Shown in pieces: positions 22,323 through 30,892 of a DNA stretch of 36,067 bases (position 1 is its first letter; every line of letters begins with the position of its first letter). The notes beneath the pieces are model-generated. The model was not told the origin of the DNA and ran no database searches. It was given only the letters and a program-made list of their open reading frames with translations. A program made the translations under genes and the position numbers. The stretch comes from a bacterium (GTDB lineage Bacteria > Verrucomicrobiota > Verrucomicrobiia > Limisphaerales > JAJXZI01), in assembly GCA_021780115.1 (NCBI GenBank), contig JAJXZI010000198.1, forward strand, positions 1 to 36,067. Reading direction: 5' to 3'.

Positions 22323-23486
22323 ATGAGCACGACCACTTCGCCGCCGGCGGCTCCCCGGCTGCTGTTCATCGACAACCTGCGCTGGCTGATGATCGTGCTG
22401 GTCGTCACCATCCATGCCGCGGTGACCTACAGCGGCGTGGGAAGCTGGTATTACAAGGAACCAGCGCCACCGGGGCCGGTGGCGTTCTTTGCCTTCGTAT
22501 TTTACGAGACGCACCTCCAGGCGTTTTTCATGGGACTGCTCTTTCTGTTGGCGGGTTACTTCGTGCCCGGCTCCTTGGACCGCAAGGGGGCCAGGCGGTT
22601 CCTGGCCGACCGGGTGGTGCGCCTCGGGATTCCGACCGCGCTCTATGCCTTCGTGATCCAGCCGGCCATCGTTTACTACCTTCTCAACCTTCCGGGAGAC
22701 GCCGCCCTGCCGTCGCCGCTGGTGGTTTATCCGCGTTATCTGGCTCGCCTCGGGTTTCTGAGCGGCACGGGGCCGCTGTGGTTTGCCTTGGCGCTGCTGA
22801 TCTTCACCGGGATCTACACCGCCGGGCGGGCGGCGGTTCGCCCGCGGACGCGGCTTCAGCCGGAGGGGCGGCTCCCCAGCCACGGGAAGGTCATTTCGCT
22901 GATCAGCGTGATGGCTCTGGGTAGTTTTCTGGTCCGGTGCGCGCAGCCCATCGGCACCGACTTCTACAACATGCAGCTCTGCTTTTTCCCCCAATACATC
23001 CTCCTCTTCGGCGTCGGCATCCTCGCGTGGCGGCGCAACTGGCTGCTCCGCCTCCCGGCGTCTTTCGGTTCCCTCTGGTTGAAACTGGCCCTCGTGGCCG
23101 GGCCGGTGCTCTGGGCGGCCCTCATGCTGGGCGGTGGCGCGTTGAAGGACGGCTTCGCGCGCTACGTCGGCGGCGTCCACTGGCAGAGCGCGGGGTATTG
23201 TCTCTGGGAATCCTTCTTCGGCGTCGGCGTGTGCCTGGGCCTGCTGGTTCTCTTTCGGGAGCGGTTCAACACGCAGGGGAGGCTCGCGCGGTTCTTGTCG
23301 GCCAATGCCTTCGCCGTGTATGTCGTGCATGCGCCGGTCCTCATCGCCCTGGCGCTGGCGCTGCGCGGCCTCGCCTGGCCGCCGCTGGCCAAGTTCCTCC
23401 TCTTGAGCGCCGCCGGCCTGGGGGTCAGCTTCCTGGCGAGCCACTGGGTCATCCGGCGAATCCCCGGGCTGGGCCGCGTCCTGTAG
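22323..23486 (+). CDS. Acyltransferase-3 family membrane protein
   Basis: This is an integral membrane O-acyltransferase (387 residues, about ten transmembrane helices) of the Acyl_transf_3/OPGC type, which moves acyl groups onto sugars or lipids of the envelope. Evidence is the N-terminal LLFIDNLRWLMIVLVVTIHA with the family His, the second-helix region HLQAFFMGLLFLLAGYFVPG, and the RFLADRVVRLGIPTALYAFV positively charged loop. Near the end it has FAVYVVHAPVLIALALALRG and SHWVIRRIPGLGRVL. The ATG is 10 bp past bioA, so it is likely cotranscribed with it, though no biochemical link to biotin is evident. The substrate is unknown. Confidence 0.88.
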   Translation: MSTTTSPPAAPRLLFIDNLRWLMIVLVVTIHAAVTYSGVGSWYYKEPAPPGPVAFFAFVFYETHLQAFFMGLLFLLAGYFVPGSLDRKGARRFLADRVVRLGIPTALYAFVIQPAIVYYLLNLPGDAALPSPLVVYPRYLARLGFLSGTGPLWFALALLIFTGIYTAGRAAVRPRTRLQPEGRLPSHGKVISLISVMALGSFLVRCAQPIGTDFYNMQLCFFPQYILLFGVGILAWRRNWLLRLPASFGSLWLKLALVAGPVLWAALMLGGGALKDGFARYVGGVHWQSAGYCLWESFFGVGVCLGLLVLFRERFNTQGRLARFLSANAFAVYVVHAPVLIALALALRGLAWPPLAKFLLLSAAGLGVSFLASHWVIRRIPGLGRVL

Positions 23487-23618
23487 CTCCGTCGCGCGCA
23501 CGGCGGGCTGTAACCTTCCCCGGTCGCTGGTCGTCTGAAGGCAACGTGTCGTCTCAGGTCGGCCAAATCCTGGCTTCCTTGGGAGGACGAGCAACCATAA
23601 CTCAAACCCGAAATACCT

Positions 23619-24032
23619 ATGCAAGTGAAACCACGTGCCCTGGCCTCCCTCCTCCAAGCCGGCCTTTGCGCGCTCTTCGCGCTCGGCGTCTTGGCGCAAG
23701 CCCAGGCGGCCGACCCCAGCGGAACCTGGAGCTGGACCCGCCCGGGCCGCAACGGCGGCGCCGATCAAAAAATCACCCTCAAGCTGAAGACCGACGGAGA
23801 CAAGCTGACCGGCACGCTGACCGCCCCCGGGCGCGGCGGTACGATGAGCGATACGGAGATTTCCGACGGCAAAGTGAAGGGAGACGAGATTTCGTTCACC
23901 GTGACCCGGGGCCAGTTCAGCATGAAATACAACGGCAAAGTCACCGCGGATACGATCAAGGGGAAGACCGAAACCGAGCGCAACGGCCAGACCCGGTCGC
24001 GCGACTGGGAAGCCAAGCGGGAGAAGTCGTAG
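23619..24032 (+). CDS. Small secreted beta-rich protein
   Basis: This protein has 137 residues with a clear signal peptide: MQVKPRALASLLQAGLCALF, ALGVLAQAQA, then the mature start ADPSGTWSWTRPG. The mature 105 residues are an alternating beta pattern (KITLKLKTDGDKLTGTLTAP, ISDGKVKGDEISFTVTRGQF, SMKYNGKVTADTIKGKTETE) ending in a basic RDWEAKREKS. This resembles a family of small lipocalin-like exported proteins that is frequent in Acidobacteria and Verrucomicrobia and has no assigned function. It is monocistronic, 132 bp after the acyltransferase, and a good terminator follows at 24132. No clear Shine-Dalgarno sequence is seen. Confidence 0.82.
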   Translation: MQVKPRALASLLQAGLCALFALGVLAQAQAADPSGTWSWTRPGRNGGADQKITLKLKTDGDKLTGTLTAPGRGGTMSDTEISDGKVKGDEISFTVTRGQFSMKYNGKVTADTIKGKTETERNGQTRSRDWEAKREKS

Positions 24033-24131
24033 CTTACCGCCGATCCTGACCGGCGCCGGCCGTCTTCCCCGCCGAACGAGAGCGGCGGACAGGCGCGAAG
24101 CCGAGGTCGGGTTCCCGTGCGGAATGGGGCG

Positions 24132-24167
24132 GACGCGGCAGCCGAAGGTCGCCGCGTCTGTCGTTTT
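24132..24167 (+). terminator. Rho-independent terminator between convergent genes
   Basis: A perfect 8-bp stem (gacgcggc 24132-24139 / gccgcgtc 24151-24158) with an 11-base loop is followed by tgtcgtttt. It lies 100 bp after the small secreted protein and 40 bp beyond the end of the convergent OPT transporter gene, as expected of a terminator. The T-run serves the plus strand. Confidence 0.6.
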
Positions 24168-24207
24168 CGAACCGGTGCCGCCGGGTGGACCCTGGTCGGA
24201 GGGCCGC

Positions 24208-26016
24208 TCACAACACTGTCCGGAGCAGTCCGTAAATGCCCACGCTGAGCGCCGCCAGCGAATCGCCCGCGATCAGCCCCCCGCCGATCAGCGACATGGT
24301 GCTCATGTCGGCCGGAATTTCGCCCCCGGCCGGCGGGGTGGGGCGGGAGTTGACCTTCGCCTGCACCGTGTCGAAGACTGACGCCAGCGTGCCGCCCGCC
24401 GCCCACCACACAGTCGTCAGCAGTTCCACGAACCCGCCGAAGCTGGACGCGTACGGGCTGGGCAGCAAGACCGCGTCGAGGAGAAAGTCCGTGACGCGGC
24501 CCGCGCGGCTGGACTGGACGAACTGCTGGTAGCGGCGGTTGCGCTGGAACAGCTTGCGGGCGACCTCCGTGAGCAGGCCGAGGGCGACGCCGAGCGCGAG
24601 CGCCTTCATCACGTGCGGTTGGTGCGTCGTGATGCCGCGCAGGGCGCCGACGAATTTGTAGGTCATGGCGCTCTGCCATTTCTCGGCGTCGGCGACGTGT
24701 CCGCCGAACTGGTCCGCCCGCAGGACGGGGTAGGCGCTCAGGAAGACTTTCGCCAGCACCACCGCCAGCACCGCCCCCATCGCGATGCCGATGACTTGGT
24801 AGCGGAATTGGACGACGCGGTTGGTGCCCAGCCGCCAGCCCGTCGAGCGGTCCTGCTGCATGTCGCCGCCCTCGCTGCACGCGATGAGCAGGATCGAGGC
24901 GCACATCAGGCCGGTCCCGGCGTCGGTCAGGCCGCACGCCGCCAGGATGAACACCGTCATCACGAACGCGCTGGAGATCGGGTTGCTGTCCGAGATGCCG
25001 ATGGAGATGCCGTTCACCAGCACGAACAGGAACACTAGGCCAACGGCGATCAGCAGAAAGCGTAGCGGCTCGCCGAGGATCGCGTGCCCGCCAACGACCA
25101 CCGCCGCGCCCCAGCACGCCACCCAGACCACCAAGCCGGCCATGTTCACGCGCTTCCAATCTTCCGCCGGCGCCGCGGCGGGCGCCTGTTTCCGCCGCAG
25201 CCGCCGCGCCGCTTCCAAGAGGATCAACCCGATGTCGAGGATGGCCGCGCCGAGGATCATCCCCAGCGCGATGATGAACCCGATCTTGCGAAACGGCGCG
25301 CCCGCGTCCAGCCAGCCGATGCGGACCAGGTACGGCTTCGACAGTTCGCCGATGATAGCCACGACGAGCGCCGGGATGGCAATCCGCGCCCCGACGATCA
25401 TGCCCGCGCCGAAGGTGGAGGTGGAGATGCCGAGCGCCTCGACCGCTGGCAACTTGAGCGACGCCAAGCCGCCGGCGTATCCGCCGAGCATCCCGCCGCC
25501 GAGTTTGGTGATGGAGACTTTCAGCAGGTGCTTGTCGGTGAGCGCGCGGAGAATGTTCGCCACCGCGAAGCCGGAGGGGAAGTTCAGTTGCATCCGGTCC
25601 ACCACGATGGGCGTGTAGAGCATGCCGACGCCCACGCCGAACATGCCGCAGCAGCCGTAGTAGAGGATGAGCTGCCACGCCGGCACCTCCGGCAACCCGA
25701 GCCAATAGCGGGCCTGGATGAGCACCGCCATGCCGCACATGCCGGCGACCGACGCGGCCATGGTCTGCATGTAGTTGGCGCCGTGTTTGCCCTCCGGTCC
25801 GTACGGGAGCGTCACCGTGCTGCCGAGGATGCCCGCCAGCACCTGGCCGCCGATGAAGAAACCGATGGAAAAGTTCATGAACGCCGCCGAGACGCCGCCG
25901 AGCGGACCGAGGATGAAAATCGCCACGCTGCCGAGCAGGACGTGGTAGGCGGGCGAACCGATGGGCGGAAGGAAACGCTTGAGGCCGGTCGGGCGGGTGG
26001 TGGCTGTGGGCATCAT
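24208..26016 (-). CDS. OPT/YSL-family transporter
   Basis: This is a polytopic membrane protein of 602 residues from the oligopeptide-transporter superfamily, proton-coupled carriers of small peptides or metal chelates. Recognisable parts are the N-terminal GGVSAAFMNFSIGFFIGGQV, the PYGPEGKHGANYMQTMAASV loop, MQLNFPSGFAVANILRALTD, GISDSNPISSAFVMTVFILA, and CSEGGDMQQDRSTGWRLGTN. The last is a signature region of prokaryotic OPT proteins. It ends with a long helix set (MSLIGGGLIAGDSLAALSVG). The start is one of two adjacent ATGs (26011-26016); the frame further upstream is not coding. It is divergent from the quinone oxidoreductase with 113 bp between. The substrate is unknown. Confidence 0.9.
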   Translation of the reverse strand: MMPTATTRPTGLKRFLPPIGSPAYHVLLGSVAIFILGPLGGVSAAFMNFSIGFFIGGQVLAGILGSTVTLPYGPEGKHGANYMQTMAASVAGMCGMAVLIQARYWLGLPEVPAWQLILYYGCCGMFGVGVGMLYTPIVVDRMQLNFPSGFAVANILRALTDKHLLKVSITKLGGGMLGGYAGGLASLKLPAVEALGISTSTFGAGMIVGARIAIPALVVAIIGELSKPYLVRIGWLDAGAPFRKIGFIIALGMILGAAILDIGLILLEAARRLRRKQAPAAAPAEDWKRVNMAGLVVWVACWGAAVVVGGHAILGEPLRFLLIAVGLVFLFVLVNGISIGISDSNPISSAFVMTVFILAACGLTDAGTGLMCASILLIACSEGGDMQQDRSTGWRLGTNRVVQFRYQVIGIAMGAVLAVVLAKVFLSAYPVLRADQFGGHVADAEKWQSAMTYKFVGALRGITTHQPHVMKALALGVALGLLTEVARKLFQRNRRYQQFVQSSRAGRVTDFLLDAVLLPSPYASSFGGFVELLTTVWWAAGGTLASVFDTVQAKVNSRPTPPAGGEIPADMSTMSLIGGGLIAGDSLAALSVGIYGLLRTVL

Positions 26017-26129
26017 TCGCCGGTTTTGAAGCAGGAAGATAGTGGGAAGCCGGCGCGGGCCAATGAAAAACCGCCGCGCCCGGCCGGGGAACGGGTTCCC
26101 GCTTGTCGCGCGGCGGCGAGCGGGCTTGA

Positions 26130-27167
26130 ATGGCCGGCATGAAAGCCATCCAACTCGTCGCGCACGGCACACCGGGGACATTCGCATTGCGCGAGTTGCC
26201 CGACCCGAAACCGGCGCCGGAGGAGGTCGTGGTCCAAGTCCTCGCCTGCGGCCTGAACCGCCTCGACCTCTGGCTCGAAGAAGCGAGCCTGCTGATTCCC
26301 CTCCACCTGCCGCGCACGCCCGGCGGCGAAGTCGCGGGGCGCATTGCCGAAGTCGGGAGCGCGGTGCGGGATTGGCGGCCGGGCGACGCGGTGGCGGTGC
26401 AGTCGAACCTGTTCTGCGGCGCGTGCGAGTTCTGCCGGCGTGGCGAGGAATCCCAGTGCCTCCACCACGTCATCCTTGGCGTCCAGCGCGACGGCGGCTT
26501 CGCGGAAAAAGTGGTGGTGCCGGCCCGCGCGGTGGCGCGCCTCCCCGCCGGGGTGGACGCCGCAACCGCCGCGGCGCTCACGCTGGCGGGCAGCACGGCC
26601 ATGCACATGCTGACCAACCGCGCGGCGGTGCGGCCCGGCGACTGGGTGCTGGTCATCGGCGGTGCCAGCGGCGTCGGGTCGGCGGCGATCCAGATCGCGC
26701 GCCAACTAGGGGCGCGGGTGATCAGCACCGGCTCGACCGAGGCCAAGCGCGCCTTGGCCCAACGCCTCGGCGCGGAATTCACTGTGGACTCCGCCCAAGT
26801 GGCCTGGCCCGTGGAAGTCCGCCGGATCACCGGCAAGCGCGGCGTCGATCTGGTCGTCGAACACGTCGGCGGCGCCGTTCTCCTCCAGGCCTTCGAGTGC
26901 CTGGCGCGGGGCGGCACCGTCGTCACCTGTGGCGCCACGGCCGGCCGCGAAGTGTCGCTGCCGCTGTGGTCTTTGTTCGTGAAGCAGCACCGGCTCATCG
27001 GCAGCTACGGCCGCAACCGTGCCGACCTGGCCGCCACGCTCGACTGGGCCGCCGCCGGGAAACTCCTGCCGGTCATTGATTCCCTCGTTCCGCTCGACCT
27101 GACGCCGGCCGCCTTCGCCCGGCTCCGCGCCCGGCAGGTGCTCGGCAAGGTGCTGGTCCGGCCGTGA
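26130..27167 (+). CDS. Zinc-binding alcohol dehydrogenase / quinone oxidoreductase family protein
   Basis: An MDR-superfamily NAD(P)H-dependent oxidoreductase of 345 residues. The GroES-like N-terminal half contains PEEVVVQVLACGLNRLDLWL, PRTPGGEVAGRIAEVGSAV and a structural-zinc cluster of four Cys (CGACEFCRRGEESQC). The Rossmann half has AALTLAGSTAMHML, the nucleotide-binding GGASGVGSAAIQIARQLGA, and LVVEHVGGAVLLQAFECLAR. The catalytic-zinc position is not Cys-like (ACGLNRLDL has a Cys but lacks the usual His partner pattern). A quinone/enone reductase role is therefore more likely than an alcohol dehydrogenase. A second ATG three codons in (26139, MKAIQL) is the more typical family start. 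Confidence 0.88.
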   Translation: MAGMKAIQLVAHGTPGTFALRELPDPKPAPEEVVVQVLACGLNRLDLWLEEASLLIPLHLPRTPGGEVAGRIAEVGSAVRDWRPGDAVAVQSNLFCGACEFCRRGEESQCLHHVILGVQRDGGFAEKVVVPARAVARLPAGVDAATAAALTLAGSTAMHMLTNRAAVRPGDWVLVIGGASGVGSAAIQIARQLGARVISTGSTEAKRALAQRLGAEFTVDSAQVAWPVEVRRITGKRGVDLVVEHVGGAVLLQAFECLARGGTVVTCGATAGREVSLPLWSLFVKQHRLIGSYGRNRADLAATLDWAAAGKLLPVIDSLVPLDLTPAAFARLRARQVLGKVLVRP

Positions 27168-27207
27168 GCCAAGGCGGCCCGGCGCGCGGCGAGGCCGGCG
27201 TTCCCGC

Positions 27208-27236
27208 TTGACCGCCCATCAGAATTGAGAGCAAAT
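27208..27236 (+). promoter_or_regulatory. Possible sigma70-type promoter for the squalene-repeat gene
   Basis: TTGACC (27208-27213), a 17-base spacer and GCAAAT (27231-27236) make a plausible housekeeping promoter about 120 bp before the ATG, in the locally AT-richer part of the gap. The -10 box is weak (3 of 6). The same gap has two AACGATAC direct repeats (27287 and 27345). Confidence 0.3.
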
Positions 27237-27358
27237 GGGCCGGCTGGCGGCTATGGGGAGACCAGCGGTTGGATGGGGTTGACCAGAACGATACAACGCC
27301 CGGCATCGGGTGGATCGTTCGCGGCCAGCGCAGTACCGAAACCAAACGATACCAGACT

Positions 27359-28576
27359 ATGAACAAGCCAGAGAAACACCGTGGGAACCTGCTCCTGCGA
27401 TCGGTCGGAATGGGTGGCGCGCTCCTGCTCGTCATCGCCTTCGGCACGGCCTACCCCGCCGGTGCCCAGCCCAGCCCGGCCAACGCCGTCGTGGGCGCCG
27501 CCGACAACGTCTCCCTCCGCAACGAAGTGCGCCACGCCATCGACAAGGGACTGACCTGGCTCGAAAAAAGCCAGGACACCAACGGTTTCTGGTCCACCGC
27601 CGATCATCCGGCGTTGACGGCGCTGCCGCTGGTGGCGTTGCAGGGCCGGCCCGCCGGCCGCGAGCAACCGGCCGACCGGGCCGCCGTCCAGCGCGGTTAC
27701 GCCTACCTGATGAGTTGTGTCCGGCCTGATGGCGCGATCTGCCGCAAGGAACTGCCGAGCTACAACACCTCCGTCTCCCTGATGGCGTTGCTGGTGGCTA
27801 ACCGACCGGAGTTCCTGCCCGCCATCGTCAAGGCGCGCAAGTTCCTCATCGGCCTGCAGGCCGATTTCGGCGAGCCGGGCAAGATGGACACCCCCTTCGA
27901 CGGCGGGATGGGCTACGGCAACTCGGATCGGCGCCCCGATCTCTCGAACACCTCGCTGGCGTTGGAAGCGCTCTACCACAGCCAGCGCTACCTGGCGGAC
28001 AAGAACGTGCCGGACGCCGGGGACCTGAACTGGCCGGCGGCCATCCACTTCATCCAGAGCTGCCAGAATCTACCCAGCCAGAACCCCGAATCCTGGGCGT
28101 CCGATGATCCGCAGAACAAAGGCGGTTTCATTTACGCTCCCGGCCGCAGCATGGCCGGGGAAACCAACCTGCCGTCCGGCCGCGTGGCGCTGCGCTCGTA
28201 TGGAACCATGAGCTACGCCGGCCTGCTCAGCTACGTCTATGCCGATCTCAAACACGACGACCCGCGCGTGACGGCGGTGATGGACTGGCTGCGTGCCAAT
28301 TACACCCTCGACGAGAATCCCGCGATGGGGCCGCAGGGACTTTATTACTACTACCACACGATGGCCAAGGCCCTGACCCAGTACGGCGCGGACACGCTGG
28401 CCATCAAAGACGGCCAGAACATCCGCTGGCGGGAGCCGCTGGCCTTGAAGCTGATCAATCTCCAGCACGCCGACGGCTCCTGGGCCAACGAGAACGGCCG
28501 CTGGTTTGAGAAAGATCCGGCGCTGGTCACCGCCTACTGCCTCATCACGCTGGAGATGCTCCAGGGCAAACTGTGA
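27359..28576 (+). CDS. Secreted squalene-cyclase/prenyltransferase-repeat protein
   Basis: This exported protein has 405 residues. The N-terminus MNKPEKHRGNLLLRSVGMGG then ALLLVIAFGTAYPAGAQPSP is a signal peptide with cleavage after AGA. The mature part is an alpha/alpha barrel of the squalene-hopene-cyclase/prenyltransferase repeat type: GLTWLEKSQDTNGFWSTADH, RGYAYLMSCVRPDGAICRKE, FDGGMGYGNSDRRPDLSNTS, GGFIYAPG and LQHADGSWANENGRW. It lacks the DxDD acid motif of real cyclases, so an enzymatic cyclase role is unlikely. Members of this exported group are numerous in Planctomycetes and Verrucomicrobia and of unknown function. I start at ATG 27359 because of the signal peptide; the frame extends upstream without coding character. 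Confidence 0.87.
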   Translation: MNKPEKHRGNLLLRSVGMGGALLLVIAFGTAYPAGAQPSPANAVVGAADNVSLRNEVRHAIDKGLTWLEKSQDTNGFWSTADHPALTALPLVALQGRPAGREQPADRAAVQRGYAYLMSCVRPDGAICRKELPSYNTSVSLMALLVANRPEFLPAIVKARKFLIGLQADFGEPGKMDTPFDGGMGYGNSDRRPDLSNTSLALEALYHSQRYLADKNVPDAGDLNWPAAIHFIQSCQNLPSQNPESWASDDPQNKGGFIYAPGRSMAGETNLPSGRVALRSYGTMSYAGLLSYVYADLKHDDPRVTAVMDWLRANYTLDENPAMGPQGLYYYYHTMAKALTQYGADTLAIKDGQNIRWREPLALKLINLQHADGSWANENGRWFEKDPALVTAYCLITLEMLQGKL

Positions 28577-28735
28577 CCGCGCCGGGACCGCCCACCGGGC
28601 CGCTGATCGGCCTGGCCTTCACAGGCGAAGGTGAATCGCACACGATGAATGCCTGCTCCCGGTTCGCAAGTTGCCTCGGCGGCCTTTCGCAGTGACTTTC
28701 GGCCCTCTTGGGTCCACAGTCGCGGCGGTTAGCCC

Positions 28736-30136
28736 ATGAAGAAAGCCTCGCCGGTCTCCCGCAGCGGGCGCTTCGCCCGCGGTCCCGCGGCGGAAGTCGC
28801 CGCCTTCACCGAATCTGTTTCCTTCGACTGGCGGCTGTGGCGCCATGACCTCCTCGGCTCCCTGGCCCATGCCCGGATGCTTGCCCAAGTCGGCGTCCTC
28901 ACCCGCTCGGAACTGGGCGCCATCACCCGGGGCTTGCAGGAAATCGGCGCCGAGATCGAGGCCGGGCGGTTCCGCTGGAAGCCGGAACTGGAGGACGTCC
29001 ACATGAACCTCGAAGCCGCGTTGACGCGGCGCGCGCCCGCCGGGGCCAAGTTGCACACCGGCCGCTCGCGCAACGATCAGGTCGCGCTGGACGTGCGGCT
29101 CTGGCTGCGCGACGAAATCTCCGCCCTGGCCCAGGAAACGCAGGCGCTCCAGCGGGCGCTCGTCGAACTGGGCGCCCGCCACGCCGGGGTGGTCATTCCC
29201 GGCTACACGCATCTTCAGCGGGCGCAGCCGGTCTATTTCGCCCATCACCTGCTGGCGTACGTGGAGATGTTTCAACGCGACCGGGAACGGTTGTGCGCGT
29301 GCTTCGGCCGCGTCAACGTCTGCCCGCTCGGCAGCGGCGCGCTGGCCGGCAGCACGCTGCCCCTGGACCGCGAGTTCGTCGCCCGCGAACTGGGCTTCGT
29401 CGGTCCCGACGGCCGGCCGCGCCTGAGCCAGAACTCGATGGACGCCGTGAGCGACCGCGATTTCGCCGTCGAGTTCTGCGCCGCCGCCGCGCTGGGGGCC
29501 GTCCACCTGTCGCGCTTGTCCGAGGACCTCATTCTCTGGAGCAGCCGCGAATTCAACTTCATCCAGATCGCCGACGCCTACACCACCGGTTCGTCGCTCA
29601 TGCCGCAGAAGAAAAACCCGGACGTGGCCGAGTTGACGCGCGGCAAGACGGCGCGCGTCATCGGCAACCTCGTCGCGCTGCTGACGCTCCTCAAGGGCCT
29701 GCCGATGACCTACAACCGCGACTTGCAGGAAGACAAGGAGCGGCTCTTCGACACCGCCGACACCGTCCGCGCCGGGATGCGGCTGATGGCCGCGATGCTG
29801 GCGCACGTGACCGTCAACGCCGCCGCCTGCGCCGCCGCCGCGCGCGATCCGTTGCTGCTCGCCACCGACGTGGCCGACTACCTCGTGAAGAACGGCATGG
29901 CGTTCCGGCAGGCGCACCACGTCGTCGGCGCCGTCGTGGCGCGGGCGGAGCAACTCGGCCGGCCGCTTGACCGGCTCACGCTGGCGGAATGGCAGGCGGT
30001 GCATCCGGCGTTCGGCGCGGACGTGGCGGACGTTTTCGACCTGGAGAAAGCGATGGCCCGCCGCCAGCTCCCCGGCGCGCCCGGGACGGCTGAGGTGAAG
30101 CGGCAGTTGGCCCGGTGGAGGAAGGCGCTCGGCTGA
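28736..30136 (+). CDS. argH: Argininosuccinate lyase
   Basis: Cytoplasmic enzyme of the last arginine step, splitting argininosuccinate into arginine and fumarate; 466 residues, the normal size. The fumarase/aspartase-superfamily regions are all present: DVHMNLEAAL, KLHTGRSRNDQVALDVRLWL, the second region GYTHLQRAQPVYFAHHLLAY with the catalytic His, and the signature TGSSLMPQKKNPDVAEL containing the mobile-loop Ser. The N-terminus has GRFARGPAAEVAAFTESVSF DWRLW-like features of ArgH. The ATG has no Shine-Dalgarno sequence. The 159 bp before it, after the squalene-repeat gene, hold no gene. A hairpin follows at 30150. No other arg gene is in the window. Confidence 0.96.
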   Translation: MKKASPVSRSGRFARGPAAEVAAFTESVSFDWRLWRHDLLGSLAHARMLAQVGVLTRSELGAITRGLQEIGAEIEAGRFRWKPELEDVHMNLEAALTRRAPAGAKLHTGRSRNDQVALDVRLWLRDEISALAQETQALQRALVELGARHAGVVIPGYTHLQRAQPVYFAHHLLAYVEMFQRDRERLCACFGRVNVCPLGSGALAGSTLPLDREFVARELGFVGPDGRPRLSQNSMDAVSDRDFAVEFCAAAALGAVHLSRLSEDLILWSSREFNFIQIADAYTTGSSLMPQKKNPDVAELTRGKTARVIGNLVALLTLLKGLPMTYNRDLQEDKERLFDTADTVRAGMRLMAAMLAHVTVNAAACAAAARDPLLLATDVADYLVKNGMAFRQAHHVVGAVVARAEQLGRPLDRLTLAEWQAVHPAFGADVADVFDLEKAMARRQLPGAPGTAEVKRQLARWRKALG

Positions 30137-30149
30137 TCAGCCAGTGGGA

Positions 30150-30173
30150 AGGCCGGGGAAACGTTCCCGGCCT
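30150..30173 (+). terminator. Hairpin after argH
   Basis: aggccggg (30150-30157) and cccggcct (30166-30173) form an 8-bp perfect stem around gaaacgtt, 14 bases after the argH stop. The T-content downstream is poor (gcttcctg), so termination is plausible but not certain. Confidence 0.45.
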
Positions 30174-30264
30174 GCTTCCTGTCCGTCACGCGGGCAGCGG
30201 CCGACCGGCTGGCGGGCTTGGTTTTCTCTTTTGCGGCGGGGCGCTGGCCGGCACAATCCGCGTC

Positions 30265-30870
30265 GTGGGCATTACCCGCCAGCAACTCCGCCAGATGGAG
30301 GAGCGCCTCCACTCGGCGCGGTCGCCAGCGCCGGTCTGCGAGCCGGTGTCGCGCTCGCCGGCCCGGGCCCATCCGGTCATTCTCGGTGTGGACCCGTCGC
30401 TGCGCGGCACCGGCTACGGGGTGATCCGCCTGGCCAAGCTGTTTCCGAAAACGCTCGCGCACGGCACGATCTCCTGTCCCGCCGGCTGGGAACACTCGCG
30501 CTGCCTGCTCCACATCCTGCAATCGCTCCGCGACGTGTTGCGCGAGCACCGACCGGAGGTGTGCGTGGTCGAAGGCTTGTTCTACGCGCAGAATCTCAAG
30601 ACCGCGCTGATCCTGGGCGAGGCGCGCGGGGCCGCGCTCGCCGCGGTGGCGGAGGCCGGGCTGCCGATATATGAAATCGCGCCGCGCAAGGTGAAGCTCG
30701 CCATCGTCGGCTACGGCGCGGCGCAGAAGCTGGCCGTGGCGAAAATGGTCCAGCGCCTTCTGGGTCTGGCCGCGCCGCCGGCACCGGACGCGGCGGACGC
30801 GCTGGCGCTGGCGCTCACCCATGCGCAGGAGCAGGGACGTTATTCGCTCACGCCGTTGAAACGGGTATGA
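30265..30870 (+). CDS. ruvC: Crossover junction endodeoxyribonuclease RuvC
   Basis: Holliday-junction resolvase with RNase H fold, acting with RuvAB in recombination. It has 201 residues from a GTG at 30265. The first acidic residue is in VILGVDPSLRGTGYGVI, the second in VCVVEGLFYAQNLKTALILG, and the C-terminal acidic pair is in PDAADALALALTHA. IYEIAPRKVKLAIVGYGAAQ is the usual DNA-contact region. An N-terminal extension of about 38 residues (VGITRQQLRQMEERLHSARS...) precedes the canonical start and is not seen in E. coli RuvC. The open frame continues further upstream but is low-complexity. ruvA follows after 22 bp; ruvB is absent from the window. Confidence 0.93.
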   Translation: MGITRQQLRQMEERLHSARSPAPVCEPVSRSPARAHPVILGVDPSLRGTGYGVIRLAKLFPKTLAHGTISCPAGWEHSRCLLHILQSLRDVLREHRPEVCVVEGLFYAQNLKTALILGEARGAALAAVAEAGLPIYEIAPRKVKLAIVGYGAAQKLAVAKMVQRLLGLAAPPAPDAADALALALTHAQEQGRYSLTPLKRV

Positions 30871-30892
30871 ACGCGGAAACCCGAGCGCTCGC

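Noticed and set aside
23765-26998. 1077-codon minus-strand frame covering the OPT gene
   Set aside because: It spans opposite-strand genes and only shadows the OPT transporter in another frame; the OPT frame 24208-26016 has all the family motifs.
27287-27352. AACGATAC direct repeats as an operator
   Set aside because: Only two 8-base copies 58 bp apart with no symmetry; could be chance.
28577-28735. tRNA or small RNA before argH
   Set aside because: A ggttcgcaagt stretch resembles a T-loop, but no cloverleaf can be drawn around it.
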